Below, piece after piece: positions 8,282-17,263 of a stretch of DNA of 64,000 nucleotides. A program made the translations under genes and the position numbers. The stretch's first letter is position 1. Every line of letters starts with the position of its first letter. The DNA comes from Methylotenera sp. (GTDB taxonomy: Bacteria > Pseudomonadota > Gammaproteobacteria > Burkholderiales > Methylophilaceae), in the NCBI GenBank assembly GCA_021732365.1, contig JAKFVD010000016.1:271423-335422 (forward strand), given 5' to 3'. Under the pieces are notes generated by a model. That model searched no databases. It saw only the letters and a program-made list of their open reading frames with translations, and was not told where the DNA came from.

Positions 8282-10258
8282 ATGTTCGACTCCTTAACCA
8301 GTGTTTTACTCTTGCTCACCAGCTCTGTATTAGCTGTTGCGTTTTTTCGCGCCTTGCGCTTGCCCGCTATGCTGGCCTATTTTTTGGTGGGTGTGCTATT
8401 TGGCCCTTATGCCCTTAATTTATTACCAAGCACCGAAAGTGGTCGTCATGTAGCCGAATTTGGCATTGTGTTCTTGATGTTTAGCATCGGTCTGGAGTTT
8501 AGCTTGTCTAAACTTTACGCCATGCGTAAAACTTTATTCGGTTTAGGTGGTGCGCAGGTATTAATTACTTTGGGCGTAGCCATGTTAATTGGCTGGTTGG
8601 CAGGGTTAAGTTTAGTGACTGCGTTTGTGATTGGCGGCGCGTTAACTATGTCGTCCACCGCTATCGTGTCTAAAATATTAATGGAACGTGTCGATTTAAA
8701 CTCGCGTCATGGTCGCTTAAGTATTGGTATTTTATTATTTCAAGATTTAGCCGTTATCCCTATTTTGGTGTTGATTCCTGCGTTAGGCGCACAATCTGGC
8801 AACTTGACCAGTATTTTAGGTATTTCACTACTAAAAACCGTTATTTTGCTGTTTATATTATTTAAATTCGGCAAAGGAATTATCAACTTCTGGTTTAGCG
8901 TGGTGGCAAAACAACGCTCGCGCGAATTGTTTGTGATGAACGTATTAATGGTGACTTTGCTGCTGGCAACTGTCACCAAAATTGCAGGTTTGTCTTATGC
9001 ATTGGGCGCGTTTATCGCTGGCATGCTGATTTCAGAGACGCGCTATCGCTATCAAGTGGAATCGGATATTGCATCTTTCCGCGATATTTTGCTTGGGCTG
9101 TTTTTTATCAGCGTAGGTATGTTGCTAGACTTTAGCCAGCTTGGCAAACATATTGGCTTAGTGCTACTGCTTTTAGTGTGTTTTGTGTTATTTAAAGCGT
9201 TTGTTATTGCTGTTTTAAGCCGCTTATTTGGCTACGAAACGGGCGTTGGTATTCGCACTGGCATGGTATTGGCACAAGCTGGTGAGTTTAGCTTTGTGAT
9301 TTTAGCCTTAGGTTTAGAGCAAAATTTAATCGGCGGTGATGAGCTACAAGTAGTACTAGCCGCATCATTATTATCCATGGTAGCCGCACCATTTATTATT
9401 CAGTACAACGGTAAGATTGCGCGTAAATTAGTTAAAAGTTATACCCGCAATAGTAGCCAAGTAGTGGATGAAATTGATAGCGTGGCCAAAAATTTAAAAG
9501 ATCATGTGATTATTTGCGGCTATGGCCGCAGTGGCCAATATTTGGGCCGTTTTTTAAAAGAAGAAAACATTCCTTTTATTGCGCTAGATATTGACCCAAC
9601 GCGTGTGCATGAAGCGGCTTCTGCTGGTCAGCACGTGATGTATGGCGACGCAGGCAGACGTATTGTGTTAGAGGCTGCTGGTGGTGCACGCGCTAAAGCT
9701 TTAATTGTCAGCTATTCTGATATGCGCGCATCGATGAAAGTATTGCATGTGGCACAAGAGGGTTATCCCAATTTGCCCGTGATTGTGCGCACCTACGACG
9801 ACGCGGATATTGACACGTTTAGAGATGCAGGTGCCACTGAAGTGGTTCCTGAAGTATTAGAAGGCAGCTTGATGCTGGCTTCACATGCCTTAGTGCTATT
9901 GGGAATCCCTTTAAATCGCGTCGTTAAACGTATTCGGCTATTTCGTGAAGAGCGCTATAAAATGTTTCAAGGCTATTTCCATGGCTTAACCGATGTGGCG
10001 AGTGAAATTACGGAAACACATCAAATTAGGCTGCATTCAGCTGAAATTACGAAAGAAGCTTATGCAGTAGGTATGCGGCTTAACAACATTAATTTTGCTG
10101 GCTTTAACATTGAGCTACAGCATATCCGCCGCCCCAATATGTTGGAGGACATCTTGCCACGTCCAGATATTGTGATTGGTGAAGGCGATATATTGGTGTT
10201 ACTGGGCAGCCCAGCGGATTTAGGCAGCGCTGAAAAATTCCTACTCACAGGTCGTTAA
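8282..10258 (+). CDS. Kef-type potassium/proton antiporter (CPA2) with RCK domain
   Basis: The 658-residue membrane protein has about 12 hydrophobic segments in residues 1-380 forming a CPA2 sodium/proton exchanger domain (GGALTMSSTAIVSKIL and QAGEFSFVILALG are typical). A TrkA-N/RCK nucleotide-binding domain follows from about residue 405 (VIICGYGRSGQYLGRF, the GxGxxG fold), then a TrkA-C domain at about 570-655. It resembles KefB/KefC and YbaL and should exchange K+ or Na+ for protons under nucleotide control. No KefF/G-type ancillary gene is adjacent. It is followed 3 bp later by thiO, possibly co-transcribed. Confidence 0.92.
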   Translation: MFDSLTSVLLLLTSSVLAVAFFRALRLPAMLAYFLVGVLFGPYALNLLPSTESGRHVAEFGIVFLMFSIGLEFSLSKLYAMRKTLFGLGGAQVLITLGVAMLIGWLAGLSLVTAFVIGGALTMSSTAIVSKILMERVDLNSRHGRLSIGILLFQDLAVIPILVLIPALGAQSGNLTSILGISLLKTVILLFILFKFGKGIINFWFSVVAKQRSRELFVMNVLMVTLLLATVTKIAGLSYALGAFIAGMLISETRYRYQVESDIASFRDILLGLFFISVGMLLDFSQLGKHIGLVLLLLVCFVLFKAFVIAVLSRLFGYETGVGIRTGMVLAQAGEFSFVILALGLEQNLIGGDELQVVLAASLLSMVAAPFIIQYNGKIARKLVKSYTRNSSQVVDEIDSVAKNLKDHVIICGYGRSGQYLGRFLKEENIPFIALDIDPTRVHEAASAGQHVMYGDAGRRIVLEAAGGARAKALIVSYSDMRASMKVLHVAQEGYPNLPVIVRTYDDADIDTFRDAGATEVVPEVLEGSLMLASHALVLLGIPLNRVVKRIRLFREERYKMFQGYFHGLTDVASEITETHQIRLHSAEITKEAYAVGMRLNNINFAGFNIELQHIRRPNMLEDILPRPDIVIGEGDILVLLGSPADLGSAEKFLLTGR

Positions 10259-10261
10259 TTA

Positions 10262-11272
10262 GTGGCTGCTAAAAAAGTAGTGGTAGTAGGTGGCGGAATT
10301 GTTGGCTGCCTAACTGCGCTTGAGCTGATTAATCGCGGCTGCCAAGTCACCTTGGTTGAGCGCAATGTGGTTGCAAGCCAAACTTCTGGCGAATCTTCTT
10401 GGGCGGGTGCTGGTATCTTATTTCCACTTTTGCCTTGGATGTATAAAGACGAAGTGAATAAGCTAGCCCTTGCTGGCGCCAGCATTTACCCACATTTATG
10501 TAAGCGCTTACTCACAACAACTGGCATAGACCCAGAGTTAATCAACTGCGGCATGCAAATTTTAGCGCCTGCGGATGCGTTAACTGCCACAGATTGGTGC
10601 CTGAAAAACAACGTTCCCGTACAAGCGAATTCGCAAGGCCTTTTTTTACCGAGCGTTGCGCAAGTGCGTCCACCACAACTATTAAAAGCATTACGTTTAT
10701 CACTAATACAAAGCGGTGTTACTTTGCTAGAGCGCACAGAATTGCAGGCGCTTAATCAGTCTGAACAACTAAATAGCTGGCAAACCACCACTGGCGAGAT
10801 TTTAGAAGCAGACCAATTTGTAGTGACCTCAGGCGCTTGGAGTTTTGAGCTATTAAAAAACACGGCTCAGCAGCTCAACATTAAACCCATGCGCGGCCAA
10901 ATTTTGCTTTATGAACAAGTTGGCGAAAAACTTTCGCACATTATCTACAAAGACGGTTTTTATTTAGTGCCGCGACAAGATGGCTTGTTGCTGGCTGGTA
11001 GCACTTTAGAAGATGTGGGATTTGATAAAAATACGACTGAAGATGTAAAACTGGCCTTGCAAACAAAAGCCGAAACTATTTTACCTAGCTTAAAAAATGC
11101 AAGTGTACTCAAACATTGGTGTGGTTTACGGCCAGGTACGCCAGAAAATCTACCCACCATTGCTGCGCACTCTAGCATTCAGAATCTTTATTTGAATACT
11201 GGGCATTTTCGCTACGGCTTAACCATGGCACCAGCCAGCGCGCAACGTATTGCTGCGCTAATGTGTGATTAA
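10262..11272 (+). CDS. thiO: Glycine oxidase ThiO (FAD-dependent)
   Basis: The gene starts with GTG three bases after the antiporter stop. The 336-residue product has an N-terminal Rossmann FAD site (GGGIVG at 10-15, ending in VTLVER) and a D-amino-acid-oxidase-like C-terminus with WCGLRPGTPENLPTIA and the closing NTGHFRYGLTMAPASA, typical of ThiO. ThiO oxidises glycine to iminoglycine for the thiazole half of thiamine. It converges with a thiF/moeB-type gene ending 10 bp away, consistent with thiamine synthesis, though thiS and thiG are not in the window. Confidence 0.9.
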   Translation: MAAKKVVVVGGGIVGCLTALELINRGCQVTLVERNVVASQTSGESSWAGAGILFPLLPWMYKDEVNKLALAGASIYPHLCKRLLTTTGIDPELINCGMQILAPADALTATDWCLKNNVPVQANSQGLFLPSVAQVRPPQLLKALRLSLIQSGVTLLERTELQALNQSEQLNSWQTTTGEILEADQFVVTSGAWSFELLKNTAQQLNIKPMRGQILLYEQVGEKLSHIIYKDGFYLVPRQDGLLLAGSTLEDVGFDKNTTEDVKLALQTKAETILPSLKNASVLKHWCGLRPGTPENLPTIAAHSSIQNLYLNTGHFRYGLTMAPASAQRIAALMCD

Positions 11273-11281
11273 TGCTGGTTC

Positions 11282-12034
11282 TTACAGCTTAGCACTACAA
11301 ACTGTGCAAGCGCTGTCGCGATTCAATTTAATCGTGCGCCATTCCATACTCAGCGCATCCAAAAGCAATAATCTTCCTTGCAGGTTTTCACCAATTTGCA
11401 TGATTAACTTAAGTACTTCTGCCGCTTGCATAGTGCCGATAATACCCACTAGCGGCGCAAAAACGCCATTTTCGGTACAGCGCATTTCGGTATCGCTTCC
11501 TGTGTCAGGATACAAACAATGGTAACAAGGGCTGGTTTCATTTCTAAAATCAAATACTGAAATTTGCCCTTCAAACCCAATTGCAGCGCCAGAAACCAAT
11601 GGTTTTTTTAGATTAAAACAAATACGGTTCAACGCATAACGTGTCGCAAAATTATCACTGCAATCAATGACGACATCTGCATCTTTCGCTAGCTGCACAA
11701 ACTCAGCTTCGGTTGATTTTTGCTGCACGGTTTTTACCGTAATTTGAGGGTTAAGTATTTGAATTGATTGCTGCGCAGAAAGCGCTTTATTCACACCAAC
11801 TGATTGCGTTGTATGAATAATTTGTCGCTGTAAATTGGTTAAGTCTACCGTATCAAAATCACAAATAGTCAGCTTACCCACACCTGAAGCCGCCAAATAT
11901 AAAGCGACTGGCGAACCCAAACCACCAGCGCCTACAATTAACGCATGGCTGTTAACTATTTTTTCTTGACCTTCATAGCCAATTTTTGGCAAAAGAATAT
12001 GACGGCTGTAACGTAAAAGTTGGTTGTCGTTCAT
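11282..12034 (-). CDS. ThiF/MoeB-type adenylyltransferase
   Basis: This 250-residue E1-like enzyme has the ATP site GAGGLG (35-40), Asp60, Arg70 of the NLQRQ loop, two CxxC zinc pairs (Cys170/173 and Cys243/246) and Cys186 in RCTENG. It adenylates the C-terminal glycine of ThiS or MoaD. Nearby thiO favours ThiF, but ThiF, MoeB and HesA cannot be separated by eye; one enzyme may serve both pathways. It starts 6 bp after the last pilin-like gene and probably rides on that transcript, an odd partnership. Confidence 0.92.
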   Translation of the reverse strand: MNDNQLLRYSRHILLPKIGYEGQEKIVNSHALIVGAGGLGSPVALYLAASGVGKLTICDFDTVDLTNLQRQIIHTTQSVGVNKALSAQQSIQILNPQITVKTVQQKSTEAEFVQLAKDADVVIDCSDNFATRYALNRICFNLKKPLVSGAAIGFEGQISVFDFRNETSPCYHCLYPDTGSDTEMRCTENGVFAPLVGIIGTMQAAEVLKLIMQIGENLQGRLLLLDALSMEWRTIKLNRDSACTVCSAKL

Positions 12035-12040
12035 CTGTTA

Positions 12041-12850
12041 CTAATGCAGTTGACCCGCTTGAATCATGGCGTTGTAGAGTACGTAAGGTGAAATCCAAGT
12101 GACTAAATCATCAAACTCGCCAGCGACAGATGCGCTTGCTGTTTGGGTGCGACTGTAAAATATTGTGGTGGCAATTTTATTTGCCACCTCATCTGCACCC
12201 ACCTCTGCATCTGCCAAGGCACCATTGGCGCCGGTTGAGTAAACTACTGCGACTGCATTACTAATAAGCAGATTAGCTGGAACACATTCTGGTGTAGTAA
12301 TTTGGCCACAAGATACTCTTAAATCGGGATTTAGCGCGGGCACATTGAGCGGAGGTGCGGGATTTGTTCTGGATATGCCAATATCCTGCAATTCGTTAGT
12401 GCTGGTAAAGTCGGGGATATTTCGGATTCCATAACCAGTTGGCAAGCCCGCAACAACGCCGTTTGGATTATCTACTTGTGTAACGGCATAACGTATAGGA
12501 TTATTCCAAGCGTCTATAGCAAAACCTTGCGAATTTACCGGCTGCATACCCAATGTGGCTGCTGGCAAAAATCCTTGCTGAACTGTGCAAGGACCGCTGG
12601 CGTTGGGCGCAGCAATGCCTTGACTAGCCGCTGTCGCAGGGCACGGCAATCTTCCGTTTGCTTGCGCAAAACCCAACAAAGCCTGTTTGGCGTTATCTAA
12701 GGTATTAAGTGTTTGCGTTTGTGCAGCTTGCTCGCGTTGTGCACGCAATGGCAATAATAATGCAGATAAAACCAAGCCAAAAATAACCAATACGATGGCC
12801 ATTTCTACCAAGGTAAAGCCTTTTTGTTTAATCTGTTTTTTAAGCGTCAT
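12041..12850 (-). CDS. Prepilin-like protein of the MSHA-type cluster
   Basis: The 269-residue protein has a type IV prepilin leader: KQKG followed by FTLVEMAIVLVIFGLVL, with cleavage after Gly11 and Glu at mature position 5, so it should be processed by a prepilin peptidase and assembled. The rest shows NAKQALLGFAQANGRLPCPA and GFLPAATLG, a pattern seen in pseudopilin-like proteins of unknown job. It is larger than a major pilin (about 150-180). Its gene overlaps the upstream 535-codon gene by 4 bp. Both share the stretch AKQAL[LI] followed by an aromatic residue, suggesting one family. Likely a minor pilin or cargo; function not established. Confidence 0.8.
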   Translation of the reverse strand: MTLKKQIKQKGFTLVEMAIVLVIFGLVLSALLLPLRAQREQAAQTQTLNTLDNAKQALLGFAQANGRLPCPATAASQGIAAPNASGPCTVQQGFLPAATLGMQPVNSQGFAIDAWNNPIRYAVTQVDNPNGVVAGLPTGYGIRNIPDFTSTNELQDIGISRTNPAPPLNVPALNPDLRVSCGQITTPECVPANLLISNAVAVVYSTGANGALADAEVGADEVANKIATTIFYSRTQTASASVAGEFDDLVTWISPYVLYNAMIQAGQLH

Positions 12851-14454
12851 GGCGATATGATATAAACTTGGTCGTTGTGATTGTTGCTTTTTTGTTTGTT
12901 AACTGCATCGAAAATCAAATCATTATTTGTATTTTCAATGCTATCCAAATAATTGTTCATATTGTTGGACGGGCGAATTTGCGTAACCGCTGGCTGTGCT
13001 TCAGTTGTGTTTAGCAAATCGCCAGCACTAATCAACAATGCATTGATACCAGTTTTAAATCTTGACTGCAAATTAGCAATCGGCGACCATTCATAATAAA
13101 AATAATCTTGCCATAAATTGGTTTTAAACCAATCGGACTCTTTTAAACCAATGGCAAGTGTGCCAGCGTTGTTGCAAACTGCTCGGGCGCCAGAAATTAT
13201 ACAACCTGCACCTGCGGAATAGATATCTGCATAACTTGGCACGGAATACGTGTAAGTATTGTTTGCGCCTCCAACATTGTGCGTGCAAAGGCCGTTAATA
13301 TCACAGCTAAATGTTCTGGTAGTACGAGTGCAACTGCCCGCGCCTGTGCAAGTACAATCAGCGCCTGAACGTGTACAGCTACCAGCGGATGAAGTCCATG
13401 CTGTACCACCACCCCTTCTAAATACAACGTTTAAAAGGGGGTTAAAGCTGCAACTACAACTGCTGGCCGAAGCACAACTGCAAGTATCTGTAATATCAAT
13501 TGGCAACATGCCTTTCGTGTTTGTGCCAGATGACACATGATTATTGAGTGCAGCGCCTAAATTAGCCGCATACGGAAACTGTCCGTTTTTGGTTCTGTAT
13601 TGACTCAGCAATTTGCTCGATTCGCCACTTGCGCGGTTAGTCACAGCCGCCATCAATTCATCAATCGTAATAAAAACCAATTTATCGTTAAAGTAATAAG
13701 GTTTTGTCACACTAACGTCTGCCTCTGTTACATCTCGGCTATCTTGCCCGATGACAAAATCTTCATTGGGTATATCGTAATTGGCGTTGTTATAAGTTGT
13801 TGCGCCTGTACTAAAACTATCCAGATACTGATTTGCATTTGGCGCATCCCCTGCGCGATTTTGCCCAGTTAACACATTGCCAGGTGCAATAATCACAGCG
13901 GCTACTCGGTTGGATATGACGTTTCCATTTTTATCTCGCACAATCAGCCAAGGGTAAACTGGATTGCTGATGACGCTTGGGTTAATAATTGGGTCTATGG
14001 GGGCTATAGCGGCGCTTTCATACTTGTGCACTAGATTGCGCGATACAGCATACCAAAAACGATTTCCTTGGGCGTCTTGATAGTTTTCACCAATGCCAGT
14101 TTGAGGTGCGGTACAGGGATTGCCTTGTCCATATACGGGAAGCTGACCAATTAATAAACTGTAACTAAAAGTAGATGTTGGAGAATTGCAATCACTTAAA
14201 CCATCATAGTTCGGTACTGGCTCTCCATTTCTATCTGGAAACGGCATCTGCCCCGGATAATAGAGATGGCTGGCAGACCAAGCGATTAACGCCTGTTTTG
14301 CTTGATTCAGAGCCAAATACGTTTTTTTATCTTGCTCTATTCTTAAACTATTTTGATCGTACGATTTTAGTAAATACGCAGTCGCTACCAAGGCAATAAC
14401 AAATGCCATTAAAATTAATGTCACCCCACTTTGCCTATAAAATTTATTTTGCAT
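12847..14454 (-). CDS. Large pilin-like protein with cysteine-rich insert
   Basis: This 535-residue protein begins MQNKFYRQSG then VTLILMAFVIALVATAYLL: a prepilin-like leader but without the usual Glu at mature position 5, as in GspK and PilX-type pilins. After the hydrophobic stalk comes LNQAKQALIAW, shared with the next gene. Residues about 315-410 form a striking Cys/Ser/Thr-rich segment with CSC, CTC and SCT motifs, ten or more cysteines in about 90 residues. The remainder is Asn/Tyr-rich and looks extracellular. A tip or adhesin pilin is a reasonable inference, not shown. It lies 11 bp after the small periplasmic gene and overlaps the next pilin gene. Confidence 0.75.
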   Translation of the reverse strand: MQNKFYRQSGVTLILMAFVIALVATAYLLKSYDQNSLRIEQDKKTYLALNQAKQALIAWSASHLYYPGQMPFPDRNGEPVPNYDGLSDCNSPTSTFSYSLLIGQLPVYGQGNPCTAPQTGIGENYQDAQGNRFWYAVSRNLVHKYESAAIAPIDPIINPSVISNPVYPWLIVRDKNGNVISNRVAAVIIAPGNVLTGQNRAGDAPNANQYLDSFSTGATTYNNANYDIPNEDFVIGQDSRDVTEADVSVTKPYYFNDKLVFITIDELMAAVTNRASGESSKLLSQYRTKNGQFPYAANLGAALNNHVSSGTNTKGMLPIDITDTCSCASASSCSCSFNPLLNVVFRRGGGTAWTSSAGSCTRSGADCTCTGAGSCTRTTRTFSCDINGLCTHNVGGANNTYTYSVPSYADIYSAGAGCIISGARAVCNNAGTLAIGLKESDWFKTNLWQDYFYYEWSPIANLQSRFKTGINALLISAGDLLNTTEAQPAVTQIRPSNNMNNYLDSIENTNNDLIFDAVNKQKSNNHNDQVYIISP

Positions 14455-14465
14455 TTCTTCAAACG

Positions 14466-14954
14466 CTAAAAACTATCTTCGCCAATCGTACCGCTATCAA
14501 CCTGTGCGCCATGGCTTCTTGCTTCACGCACACGGTTATTTTGTGGGTCATACACTTGACCAGCTTTTAGGGTTAATCTGCGGCCATTGGCAGGCAATTT
14601 AAGTGGAACGCGATTGCCATTTTCGGGCAGGCTACCCACTTGTACGTCTTTATTACCAGAGTTTTCTTGCATGGCTTGGTTGTTAATCCACACAGTGCCT
14701 TGTTTGCCATCGTTACGCTTAACGTAGCCCTGCATGTTAATAGCATCTGGCAATTCTACAGGCGTAGATTCAGCTTGCTGGTCAGATGTTTCAACGGGTG
14801 TGACCACCATTACTTTTTTAGTTTGGCGCAAATAATTCAGCGTGCTGCGCTCTGCGGGTGAGCTAAATAAACGGCCAATTGGCTGTGCAGCTTGCGTTGC
14901 TTGCATAAGCGCGATTTGCGTAGTGACTAAGATGAATAATGCAAAAAATTTCAT
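14466..14954 (-). CDS. Small periplasmic MshK-like pilus accessory protein
   Basis: The 162-residue product has a signal peptide (about residues 1-22, ending ATQAAQ), then GRLFSSPAERSTLNYLRQ, a short block recurring in small proteins encoded in MSHA loci. It ends with a putative single-domain sheet around LKAGQVYDPQNNRVREA. Homology to MshK is suggested by place and size rather than strong identity. It overlaps the upstream gene by one base and precedes the large pilin-like gene by 11 bp, so it is co-expressed with the assembly genes. Role: probably an inner-membrane or periplasmic assembly factor. Confidence 0.65.
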   Translation of the reverse strand: MKFFALFILVTTQIALMQATQAAQPIGRLFSSPAERSTLNYLRQTKKVMVVTPVETSDQQAESTPVELPDAINMQGYVKRNDGKQGTVWINNQAMQENSGNKDVQVGSLPENGNRVPLKLPANGRRLTLKAGQVYDPQNNRVREARSHGAQVDSGTIGEDSF

Positions 14955-15586
14955 TACAGTGCTCCCGCCGAAATAACATTACTCAGTTGTGGGTCGCGCA
15001 GGGTTAGCCAGTCAATTTCACATACCGCTTTTAAATTTGCACTGATATTTTTGGTATTAATCGCTGCGCCAACTGGTCGGCTAATTTCACAATCGCGCAC
15101 AATAAGCGGGGTTGGCTGTTCTTGCAAACCATCTAACAGCGTCAACAAATCGCCTTCGTGCAACATATCTAAGTTCAATTTCATCACAGAACGGTGTAAA
15201 GCAAAATTACCTAGATTCGACAAGAAGGGTGTTTTATAGTTTTCTTGCAAGCCGATGCTGTAATCAATACTGAATAATTTATGTTGATTGTGAATTTGAC
15301 GCAGTGTTTCTATCCACTCTATGCGCCGTTCTTCGCCAATAAAACCGCTGGCAAGCAAATCGTTATATGCTGGCAAATACTGCGTAATCATTTCTTTTTC
15401 TAAGCCTGAAGACTGGTATTTTTGGCGCGCCTGATTCAATAAATTTTGCTGTGTGGCCAGCGCTGTTTCATTTTTTTTGCGATATTGATCCGCAAAACTG
15501 ATTAATATCCCCGCTATTAGCAATACCGCGCCCAAACCAATAATCGGGTTGCGTAGTTTGCGCCAATCTTGTTGGGTCATACTCAT
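14954..15586 (-). CDS. MshJ/PilO-like inner-membrane assembly protein
   Basis: The 210-residue protein has a short cytoplasmic N-terminus, one membrane helix (about 16-32, IIGLGAVLLIAGILISFA), a coiled-coil-like stretch (KKNETALATQQNLLNQARQKYQ kept here only in part) and a periplasmic domain. This is the PilO/GspM arrangement. It overlaps the preceding MshI-like gene by 4 bp and the next gene by 1 bp. It probably pairs with the MshI-like protein to link the motor to the secretin. The assignment rests on topology and context. Confidence 0.72.
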   Translation of the reverse strand: MSMTQQDWRKLRNPIIGLGAVLLIAGILISFADQYRKKNETALATQQNLLNQARQKYQSSGLEKEMITQYLPAYNDLLASGFIGEERRIEWIETLRQIHNQHKLFSIDYSIGLQENYKTPFLSNLGNFALHRSVMKLNLDMLHEGDLLTLLDGLQEQPTPLIVRDCEISRPVGAAINTKNISANLKAVCEIDWLTLRDPQLSNVISAGAL

Positions 15587-17226
15587 GATGCGCTCTCTGT
15601 AGCGTTTAATGCAGCACTTGTTGCGGCGGCAGGCTGTGTCTTTAACACAATTTTGAGCTTAAAAATGGCGGGCGGGCTTTCAGCCGCGGTTTCATCGGTT
15701 GTGCTACCTTGTAAATTTGCCAGTGAGCTCACATTAACGGGTTCTTGTAATATGGTCACAGCTTCTACTGCTGGATTAGCCTTCAGGGTCGCCACAAATT
15801 GACTCACCGTATTTAAAGCAGCACGATAGTCACCTGCAAAGCCTTTTATCTCCGCATTTAAAAAGCCTACTTGTATCAGCTTTGTTGTATCTTGGTTTGG
15901 GTTTACGCTGGCTTGGTTATTGTAGGTTTGATTGCTTTGTGTACCAACATTGCCAGCGGTATCGTCCGCCACCTCAGCCGTTGGGCTAAGCATCCAGCGC
16001 ATTCTATTCAGCGTAATTTCAGGCATGTTTTCGCACGCCGCGCTTAATATCTGCATAAACTGCGCAGGCGTTTGATTATTGGCTTGAATGGTTTGCGCTA
16101 AATCTGTGGCGACTTTTAACTCAGCACTGGGAATGGGCGTACTGGGGAAATTTTTGGCAACTTCATCATATAAGCGTTGCTGTTGTTGCGTTTGAGCAGC
16201 GATTAACTCTAATTGATTTTGCTGTTGCCTGCCCTGCCAAGCATAGACTCCCGCCAAACCAACGCCCAATACGGCAATTGCTGCTGTGGCAATATATAAA
16301 CTACGGCAGGTATTGTTTAAGCTATGAATTTTGCTGTATGACAGTGGTGCCAAATTATCAGGCACATTGCCATTTGCCAGCAATTGCATATGCAGTAATT
16401 CAGGGTGTGGCTTAATTAAGCTTTCTGCCAGATTAATATTTTTGGCATACGCTAAAATATCGACTGTTTTACATTCTAGGCCTTGATCTTGACTGATGCT
16501 TTTTGCAATTTCATGGTGTGAATTGTCTAGCGCTGGCAGTATCATTTGTAGCGGTGTTTCGCCATTAATTAAACGCTGGCTCATCAAATAAAGCCGCGTT
16601 TTTTCAATCTCCACCAAGTAAAAGTAAGCCAATTGGTTTGGCTTAATATCGACCATTGGCACCAAGCGACTCATGCGCAAACGGCCATTGTGCATATAGG
16701 TTTGCCTAAAGCCAGAGGGCAACTGCTCGCACAATAAAATATGTGGCGCCATCAGTTTCATTTGGCGCACCATCACTTGGCTCATCATCGGCAACAAATA
16801 TACGCCCACTAACGGCGATTGATTGGCTTGAATCACGTCTAGCCAGCCTTGAAGCGAATCCGCATTGCTTAACGCCACAAATAAAAAGTTATCGTCTTTG
16901 CGCTTATCGGCACTGCGATTAATAAAATGTGCGGCGCGAAATGTGCTGTTGCGGTTAAATTGATTGAGCTTACGGTCAAGAATCTCGCGACGTGCACGCC
17001 CAACTGTATGCGGCAAGCTTTCTAGTTTATAGTCTTCTTCTACCGCGTCCACAATTAAGTAAATATTGGTGTCGGGCTGTTTGGCTAAATATTCGCTAAA
17101 TGCGGTGTAATCTTGGTCGATATTATTAAAAACTGCATAGCTTTGCAGCTTGGCGCCATGCCAAATACCAGCAGTTAGGCTGCTATTATTGGCACACAGA
17201 ATGAGTTTTTTTGCGCTACTTAACAT
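15583..17226 (-). CDS. MshI-like (PilM/PilN or GspL-type) assembly protein
   Basis: The 547-residue protein combines an N-terminal cytoplasmic domain of about 300 residues with an actin-like start (LILCANNSSLTAGIWHG), one membrane helix near 310-335 (IATAAIAVLGVGLAGVYAW) and a PilN-like periplasmic part with coiled coil and strands. It thus resembles a fused PilM-PilN, or GspL. Such proteins connect the ATPase to the periplasmic alignment complex. It follows the GspF-type gene by 37 bp and overlaps the next gene by 4 bp. Confidence 0.75.
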   Translation of the reverse strand: MLSSAKKLILCANNSSLTAGIWHGAKLQSYAVFNNIDQDYTAFSEYLAKQPDTNIYLIVDAVEEDYKLESLPHTVGRARREILDRKLNQFNRNSTFRAAHFINRSADKRKDDNFLFVALSNADSLQGWLDVIQANQSPLVGVYLLPMMSQVMVRQMKLMAPHILLCEQLPSGFRQTYMHNGRLRMSRLVPMVDIKPNQLAYFYLVEIEKTRLYLMSQRLINGETPLQMILPALDNSHHEIAKSISQDQGLECKTVDILAYAKNINLAESLIKPHPELLHMQLLANGNVPDNLAPLSYSKIHSLNNTCRSLYIATAAIAVLGVGLAGVYAWQGRQQQNQLELIAAQTQQQQRLYDEVAKNFPSTPIPSAELKVATDLAQTIQANNQTPAQFMQILSAACENMPEITLNRMRWMLSPTAEVADDTAGNVGTQSNQTYNNQASVNPNQDTTKLIQVGFLNAEIKGFAGDYRAALNTVSQFVATLKANPAVEAVTILQEPVNVSSLANLQGSTTDETAAESPPAIFKLKIVLKTQPAAATSAALNATESAS

Positions 17227-17263
17227 GTTTTTTTGGTCGAATTTTTACCATTAACTTTCAAGT

